64,000 nt of DNA from Virgibacillus necropolis (GTDB lineage Bacteria > Bacillota > Bacilli > Bacillales > Amphibacillaceae). Position numbers and translations under genes: made by a program. Positions 59,670 through 64,000 of the stretch are shown here, one piece after another (position 1 is the stretch's first letter; each line of letters starts with the position of its first letter). The stretch is from the NCBI RefSeq assembly GCF_002224365.1, contig NZ_CP022437.1, positions 4,092,001 through 4,156,000 on the forward strand. The letters run 5' to 3'. The notes under the pieces were generated by a model, which had not been told where the DNA came from, did not search any database, and saw nothing but the letters and a program-made list of their open reading frames with translations.

Positions 59670-59742
59670 TGAGCCATGAAGGATTCGAACCTTCGACCCT
59701 CTGATTAAAAGTCAGATGCTCTACCAACTGAGCTAATGGCTC
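59670..59742 (-). tRNA. tRNA-Lys (TTT)
   Basis: Acceptor GAGCCAT/ATGGCTC, anticodon TTT in ACTTTTAAT. CCA not encoded. Confidence 0.96.
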
Positions 59743-59913
59743 ATAAATAAAATTAAACTAATGATAGCTTTCGTTATTAGATGCCCTGATGTCATAGTAG
59801 AAACTAGAAATTACCATCTTGCAACCTAATAATATACAGTAGTGATTCAATAGAGGTATTATCGCCATTCTATCAACTACAATTAATAACTCATATTTAC
59901 CATTAATAAAAAA

Positions 59914-59988
59914 TGGCTGGGCTACCAGGATTCGAACCTGGGAATGACAGGATCAAAACCTGCTGCCTTACCGCTTGGCTATAGCCCA
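59914..59988 (-). tRNA. tRNA-Gln (TTG)
   Basis: Acceptor TGGGCTA/TAGCCCA, anticodon TTG in TTTTGATCC, CCA encoded. About 170 bp of AT-rich spacer separates it from tRNA-Lys. Confidence 0.96.
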
Positions 59989-59992
59989 TTAA

Positions 59993-60069
59993 TGGCGGTC
60001 CGGACGGGACTCGAACCCGCGACCTCCTGCGTGACAGGCAGGCATTCTAACCAGCTGAACTACCGGACC
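59993..60069 (-). tRNA. tRNA-Asp (GTC), second copy
   Basis: Identical to the copy at 53706-53782, with encoded CCA, four bases upstream of tRNA-Gln in transcription order. Confidence 0.97.
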
Positions 60070-60074
60070 AGTCC

Positions 60075-60155
60075 AAAACATATTAGAAAAATTGGCTTAC
60101 CACAATCATTAGAAAGCCTATTTTTATACTTTTACTTAAACCTTAAGAGTTTTAT
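60075..60155. repeat. Degenerate family B fragment in a tRNA spacer
   Basis: TTAGAAAAATTGGCTTACC and later TTTTTATACTTTTACTTAA resemble the left end and second hairpin of family B, without the middle. It sits between tRNA-Asp and tRNA-Glu. Confidence 0.4.
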
Positions 60156-60176
60156 AATTCCTTAAAGCGTAAATGA

Positions 60177-60248
60177 TGACCCGTACGGGATTCGAACCCG
60201 TGATACCGCCGTGAAAGGGCGGTGTCTTAACCACTTGACCAACGGGCC
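60177..60248 (-). tRNA. tRNA-Glu (TTC)
   Basis: Acceptor GGCCCGT/ACGGGTC with one G-T pair, anticodon TTC in CCTTTCACG. CCA not encoded. Confidence 0.96.
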
Positions 60249-60257
60249 ATATATGTA

Positions 60258-60348
60258 TGGCGGAGAAGGAGGGATTTGAACCCTCGCGCCGCTTACACGA
60301 CCTACACCCTTAGCAGGGGCGCCTCTTCAGCCACTTGAGTACTTCTCC
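60258..60348 (-). tRNA. tRNA-Ser (GCT)
   Basis: Class II tRNA with long variable arm; acceptor GGAGAAG/CTTCTCC, anticodon GCT in CTGCTAAGG, CCA encoded. Confidence 0.95.
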
Positions 60349-60351
60349 GTA

Positions 60352-60426
60352 TGGCTCCACAGGTAGGATTCGAACCTACGACCGATCGGTTAACAGCCGA
60401 TAGCTCTACCACTGAGCTACTGTGGA
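60352..60426 (-). tRNA. tRNA-Asn (GTT)
   Basis: Acceptor TCCACAG/CTGTGGA, anticodon GTT in CTGTTAACC, CCA encoded. First tRNA of the cluster. Confidence 0.96.
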
Positions 60427-60560
60427 ATAATCTAAAATAGTGAATCATAGCAGTACAATCTAACTTGGGCCTGCTCGTCAAGAAGAACTTTCCTCGCATG
60501 ATCAAACATAAACCGTTCGATCAAGCTACTGTGGAATAATCTAAAATAGTGAATCATAGT
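60416..60560. repeat. Duplication of the tRNA-Asn 5' end and its leader
   Basis: GCTACTGTGGAATAATC continuing to TAGTGAATCATAG occurs at about 60416-60449 and again at 60526-60559, 110 bp apart. The distal copy keeps only the first 12 or so bases of the tRNA. Between them lies about 75 bp unlike the surrounding DNA. Confidence 0.8.
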
Positions 60561-60585
60561 ACTTAAAATTATCACGACTTGAAAC

Positions 60586-60614
60586 ATTTTACAATAACTT
60601 ACCCGTATTGTCAA
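60586..60614 (-). promoter_or_regulatory. Promoter of the tRNA cluster and rrn operon
   Basis: On the minus strand TTGACA (60614-60609), exactly 17 bp, TAAAAT (60591-60586). The perfect -35 and ideal spacing suit a strong stable-RNA promoter. It lies about 160 bp before tRNA-Asn. Confidence 0.85.
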
Positions 60615-60854
60615 TTGCTTTATGTAAAATTGTTCGCCCGTTTCTTTAGGGCTTATTTAATTTAACACGGAAGCATACTTTCGTCAATGGATTTCTATCA
60701 GGTTTTTGCTCTTTATTATATTTTATCTTCCCTGAATTTTTGCATAACAATCAGTTTTTTTAAATCACCTAATTAAAATAGGATCGCTAAGTGTTCGAGT
60801 GTTCCACGAAAATATATAGATGATTTCTTTGTGCGATGTTTTTCTAGGGTAGAT

Positions 60855-61307
60855 TTATTGAGCCCTTAGCTTCCCACCACACTTCCCACATCTATACTTA
60901 GTAACGTTAACCCTCCGTTGCCTTTTATATACGCGTCTACAACTTTCACAAATGTAATGGTGTCTTTTTTCTTTTTTATATGAAGGTAGTGGATTGCAAT
61001 GTCTTGGTGAGCCTGTCTTTTTTAATAAATTTCTAAAGTCTAAATCTCCATGTTTACAACCCTTTCCTTCTATATGAAGATGATAATGACATAACTCATG
61101 TTTAATAATTCCAATAAACTCATCTTCATCCATCTCCAATACATACTTAGGATTTAATTCAATTATCCTTTTAGAAGGAATATACCTGCCCCCAGTTGTG
61201 CGTAATCTTGAATTGAACCGAACTTGATCTTTAAATGGTTTATTAAAATAGTTTGATGAAATATCGTATACAAGCTCATATAATTCTTTTTCATTTAATA
61301 GATTCAT
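60855..61307 (-). CDS. SprT-like zinc protein
   Basis: This 150-residue SprT family protein has the metal motif HELCHYHLH near residue 72 and a C-terminal zinc ribbon, C-x2-C (CESC) near residue 121 and C-x2-C (CGKCG) near residue 143. It resembles YdcK of B. subtilis, which also lies next to tex. I start it at ATG 61307 because AAAGG is nine bases upstream; an ATG three codons earlier is too close. The exact activity is not known. Confidence 0.9.
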   Translation of the reverse strand: MNLLNEKELYELVYDISSNYFNKPFKDQVRFNSRLRTTGGRYIPSKRIIELNPKYVLEMDEDEFIGIIKHELCHYHLHIEGKGCKHGDLDFRNLLKKTGSPRHCNPLPSYKKEKRHHYICESCRRVYKRQRRVNVTKYRCGKCGGKLRAQ

Positions 61308-61534
61308 ACTATGCATCCTTTTATTGTATTGAATTCATTCTAACACAATATAAAATACTCTTACATTTTTCAAAAAATCCAAATACTCATTTAGGCAGAC
61401 CAAATGATACATGAGCAAAGAATTAGGATTCTATTATTTTTTCAAGTAAACTGGTGAATATGGCAGTTTAACAACTCTTTATAACTCTTATTTAAAATAA
61501 TTATAAATAAATATTGATTTTTAATAGGTTTATA

Positions 61535-61549
61535 TTATAATTAATATAG
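61535..61549 (+). promoter_or_regulatory. Candidate PerR box upstream of katA
   Basis: TTATAATTAATATAG resembles the PerR consensus TTATAATNATTATAA at 12 of 15 positions and lies 35 bp before the katA start. The rest of 61308-61583 holds no gene. Confidence 0.5.
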
Positions 61550-61583
61550 ATTGATTTTAATCAAAAGGAGAGGTGTTTCACGA

Positions 61584-63044
61584 ATGAGTAATGAAAAAAA
61601 GAGATTAACAACCGCATCAGGTGCTCCAGTGGGAGACAATCAAAATTCAATCACGGCCGGTTCTAGAGGTCCAGTATTAATTCAGGATGTACACCTTTTA
61701 GAAAAACTAGCACATTTTAACCGCGAACGCGTTCCAGAGCGTGTTGTTCATGCAAAGGGTGCGGGTGCTCATGGCTATTTCGAAGTAACTAATGATCTAT
61801 CAAAATACACAAAAGCTCACTTTCTAAGTGAAGTTGGCAAGCGTACACCAATGTTTGCACGTTTTTCTACAGTTGCAGGTGAATTAGGTTCTGCTGAAAC
61901 TGTTCGAGATCCACGTGGATTTGCATTAAAATTTTATACAGAAGAAGGAAACTATGATTTAGTAGGAAACAATACACCTATTTTCTTCATTCAAGACGCA
62001 ATTAAGTTTCCTGATTTTATTCATACACAAAAACGTAATCCAAAAACAAACTTAAAAGACCCTAACATGACTTGGGATTTCTGGTCATTATCCCCTGAAT
62101 CACTTCACCAAGTAACTTATTTACATGGCGATCGTGGTATCCCAGCTACATTACGACACATGAATGGATATGGTAGCCATACATTCAAATGGGTAAATGA
62201 CCAAGGAGAGCCGTCCTGGGTGAAATATCACTTTATAGCTGAACAGGGCGTTAAAGCACTAGAAGAAAGTGTTGCGACAGAAATTGCTGGGGACAACCCA
62301 GACTATCATACGGAAGATCTATTCAATTCAATTGATAGTGGAGACTTCCCTGCATGGAAGGTATACGTTCAAATTATGCCTTTTGAAGATGCAAAATCTT
62401 ATAAATGGGATCCGTTTGATGTTACAAAAACGTGGTCCAAAAATGATTACCCACGTATTGAACTTGGTCGTATGGTCCTAAATCGTAATCCTGAGAATTA
62501 TTTTGCTGAGGTTGAACAAGCAGCATTTTCTCCTGGAAACTTTGTACCAGGTATTGAGGCATCACCAGATAAAATGCTACAGGGTCGTCTGTTTGGATAT
62601 TCTGATGCACATCGATATCGTATCGGGGCAAATCATCAACAGTTGCCGATTAACCGCCCAATAAACGAAGCGAAAAGTTATCAACGTGATGGACAAATGC
62701 GTGTAGATAATAATGGCGGAGGGTCAGTAAACTATGAACCTAACAGTTTTGATGGACCAAGAGAAGATACACCATCAAAAATTAATCCATTTGAAGTATA
62801 CGGAGAAGCTGATAGCGTAGTTTACGAAAATGATGATCATTTCACTCAAGCTGGTGATCTATACAGATTAATGAGCCCAGACGAAAAGGATCGTCTTATT
62901 CAAGCGGTTGTAAATCACATGGAACCAGTTGAAAGAGATGATATCAAACTTCGTCAAATTGAGCATTTTTATAAAGCGGACCCTGATTACGGCGCACGCG
63001 TTGCAGCAGGATTGGGATTATCTGTTCCAGAAGAAGTAAAATAA
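61584..63044 (+). CDS. katA: Catalase KatA (clade 3 haem catalase)
   Basis: The 486-residue monofunctional haem catalase breaks down hydrogen peroxide. The distal histidine is in [15 protein letters not shown] near residue 55, the conserved ARFSTVAGE near 93, the NADPH/haem region [11 protein letters not shown] near 107, and the proximal tyrosine in [14 protein letters not shown] near 336. It has no C-terminal extra domain. I start at ATG 61584 because AAGGAGAGGTG lies upstream; an in-frame ATG 11 codons earlier does not have one. A PerR-like box and AT-rich promoter region precede it. Confidence 0.97.
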   Translation: MSNEKKRLTTASGAPVGDNQNSITAGSRGPVLIQDVHLLEKLAHFNRERVPERVVHAKGAGAHGYFEVTNDLSKYTKAHFLSEVGKRTPMFARFSTVAGELGSAETVRDPRGFALKFYTEEGNYDLVGNNTPIFFIQDAIKFPDFIHTQKRNPKTNLKDPNMTWDFWSLSPESLHQVTYLHGDRGIPATLRHMNGYGSHTFKWVNDQGEPSWVKYHFIAEQGVKALEESVATEIAGDNPDYHTEDLFNSIDSGDFPAWKVYVQIMPFEDAKSYKWDPFDVTKTWSKNDYPRIELGRMVLNRNPENYFAEVEQAAFSPGNFVPGIEASPDKMLQGRLFGYSDAHRYRIGANHQQLPINRPINEAKSYQRDGQMRVDNNGGGSVNYEPNSFDGPREDTPSKINPFEVYGEADSVVYENDDHFTQAGDLYRLMSPDEKDRLIQAVVNHMEPVERDDIKLRQIEHFYKADPDYGARVAAGLGLSVPEEVK

Positions 63045-63052
63045 TTAGATAA

Positions 63053-63181
63053 CTAAGGCAGATAGAAGTATGGATATACTTTCTTAACTGCTTAGAAAAC
63101 TTGGCTTCTCGCCAGGCCTTAATGGCGAAAGCCTTAGTTGAACTTATGCAGAAAGAAAGAATTTATCCTTTCTTTCTGCCA
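63053..63181. repeat. Family B repeat with a second flanking hairpin
   Basis: GGCAGATAGAAGTATGG with ATATACTTTCTTAACTGC is an extra copy of the hairpin, followed by TTAGAAAACTTGGCTTCTCG, TGGCGAAAGCCTTAGTTGAAC, TTATGCAGAAAGAAAG and CTTTCTTTCTGCC. It is the longest copy seen, with a hairpin on either side of the central one. It lies between katA and its terminator. Confidence 0.85.
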
Positions 63182-63223
63182 AAAAAGGATTTCTGCTTAA
63201 AATAAAGCAGAAATCCTTTTTTT
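63181..63223. terminator. Bidirectional terminator between katA and tex
   Basis: AAGGATTTCTGCTT and AAGCAGAAATCCTT pair perfectly, with A and T runs on both sides. It serves both convergent genes. Confidence 0.92.
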
Positions 63224-64000
63224 AACCTTTTTCAACCATCGATAATGCAATCCTACCTTTATTCGCATCAAAGTTGTCCACCCAAACTGTTACCACATCT
63301 CCTACTGAAGCAATATCCATTGGATGCTTAACAAATTTGTTGGCCATTTTTGATATATGGACCAGTCCATCCTGTTTCACCCCAATATCAACAAAGACAC
63401 CGAAGTCCACTACATTCCTTACTGTTCCCTGCATTTCCATTCCTGGTTGCAAATCTTCCATTTTTAATACATTTTGCTTTAATATCGGTTGCGGAAAGTC
63501 ATCACGCGGGTCCCGTTCAGGACGAATTAACGCTTGCATGATGTCTTCTAACGTTAATTCTCCGATATCAAGTTTTTCTGCGACTTCTTTCTTGTTAACA
63601 TCACGAAGCTTATCCTGCAATTCACTTCTACCTAAGTCAGTTATTTTACACCCTAGCATTTCCAAGAGTTTTTTTGTTTGCGGGTAGCTTTCAGGATGAA
63701 TAGGTGTTCGATCTAACGGATGCTCCCCATCAAAGATTCGTAAAAACCCTATACTTTGCTCGTATGTTTTTGCACCTAAACGCGGGATTTTTTTCAGTTG
63801 CGTCCGTTTAGTAAACTTGCCTTCCTCGTTTCGTTTGTTCACAACGTTATTCGCAACTGTTTTGCTTAGCCCGGAAACATGCTGCAATAAACTGGATGAA
63901 GCAGTGTTCACATTAACGCCAACCTGGTTTACAGCTGTTTCTACTACGAAAGATAACGATTCATTCAGCTCTTTTTGGCTAACGTCATGCTGATATTGTC
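63222..64000 (-). CDS. tex: Tex family RNA-binding transcription accessory protein (partial, 5' end outside window)
   Basis: The C-terminal 258 residues or so of Tex. The helix-hairpin-helix region is at the beginning (GVNVNTASSSLLQHVSGLSK in part, then ANNVVNKRNEEGKF), followed by FLRIFDGEHPLDRTPIHPESY, and the S1 RNA-binding domain near the end (GMEMQGTVRNVVDFGVFVDIG, then QDGLVHISKMANKFVKHP). The frame is open to base 64000. Tex proteins bind nucleic acid and the ribosome-transcription machinery. Neighbouring SprT-like gene and gene order match ydcI-ydcK of B. subtilis. Confidence 0.95.
   Translation of the reverse strand, partial: QYQHDVSQKELNESLSFVVETAVNQVGVNVNTASSSLLQHVSGLSKTVANNVVNKRNEEGKFTKRTQLKKIPRLGAKTYEQSIGFLRIFDGEHPLDRTPIHPESYPQTKKLLEMLGCKITDLGRSELQDKLRDVNKKEVAEKLDIGELTLEDIMQALIRPERDPRDDFPQPILKQNVLKMEDLQPGMEMQGTVRNVVDFGVFVDIGVKQDGLVHISKMANKFVKHPMDIASVGDVVTVWVDNFDANKGRIALSMVEKG

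Overview
The window is low-GC DNA from an endospore-forming member of the Bacillaceae. The evidence is a GerA-type germination protein, Spo0M, the moaC-rex-groESL synteny known from Bacillus, CIRCE, c-di-AMP and SAM riboswitches, and an rrn operon with a large tRNA cluster. The genes look most like halotolerant genera such as Virgibacillus or Oceanobacillus, but the genus is inferred from general resemblance only.

Layout. (1) 1-7.1 kb: a cut-off gerA-family gene, a DUF3231 protein, small membrane proteins, spo0M, and ktrAB potassium uptake behind a c-di-AMP riboswitch. (2) 7.2-21.4 kb, all on the minus strand: a secreted glycerophosphodiesterase, an endonuclease I-like protein, the phosphonate transporter phnDCEE, and a C-P lyase operon phnFGHIJKML. 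The operon ends with a PHP-family phosphoesterase that probably replaces PhnP and PhnN. This block reads as a phosphorus-scavenging island; a Pho-box-like array lies upstream of phnG. (3) 21.6-36 kb: a PadR/DUF2812 pair, an MFS transporter, map, a YkvA-like protein, mmsA, a sodium/solute symporter with a micro-ORF behind it, and a flavin monooxygenase under a SAM riboswitch. A type I toxin-antitoxin locus, a small HTH regulator, a dicarboxylate symporter and groESL under CIRCE follow.

(4) 36.5-47.1 kb: the ydiL and ydiK homologues, then a metal-homeostasis island (ZIP transporter, ArsR regulator plus CDF exporter, cadC/cadA). This sits where B. subtilis carries tat genes between ydiK and rex. 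The island ends in a methyltransferase gene broken by a small repeat, a TnpB-type IS remnant and a frameshift. rex and moaC follow. (5) 47.4-53.4 kb: ABC-F protein YdiF, a DnaA-box cluster, then tsaD, rimI, tsaB, tsaE and thiL. (6) 53.7-60.6 kb: a minus-strand rrn operon. A near-consensus promoter at about 60.6 kb reads through 12 tRNAs, then 16S, 23S, 5S, tRNA-fMet and tRNA-Asp. (7) 60.8-64 kb: a SprT-like protein, katA, and the 3' part of tex.

Three interspersed repeat families run through the window. Family A is about 270 bp, bounded by TGTTCAAAAAG and CTTTTTGAACA. Family B is about 90 bp and forms two hairpins; one copy interrupts the methyltransferase gene, which indicates mobility. Family C is a GC-rich inverted pair near 13.3 kb. 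I see no CRISPR array, prophage or complete IS element.
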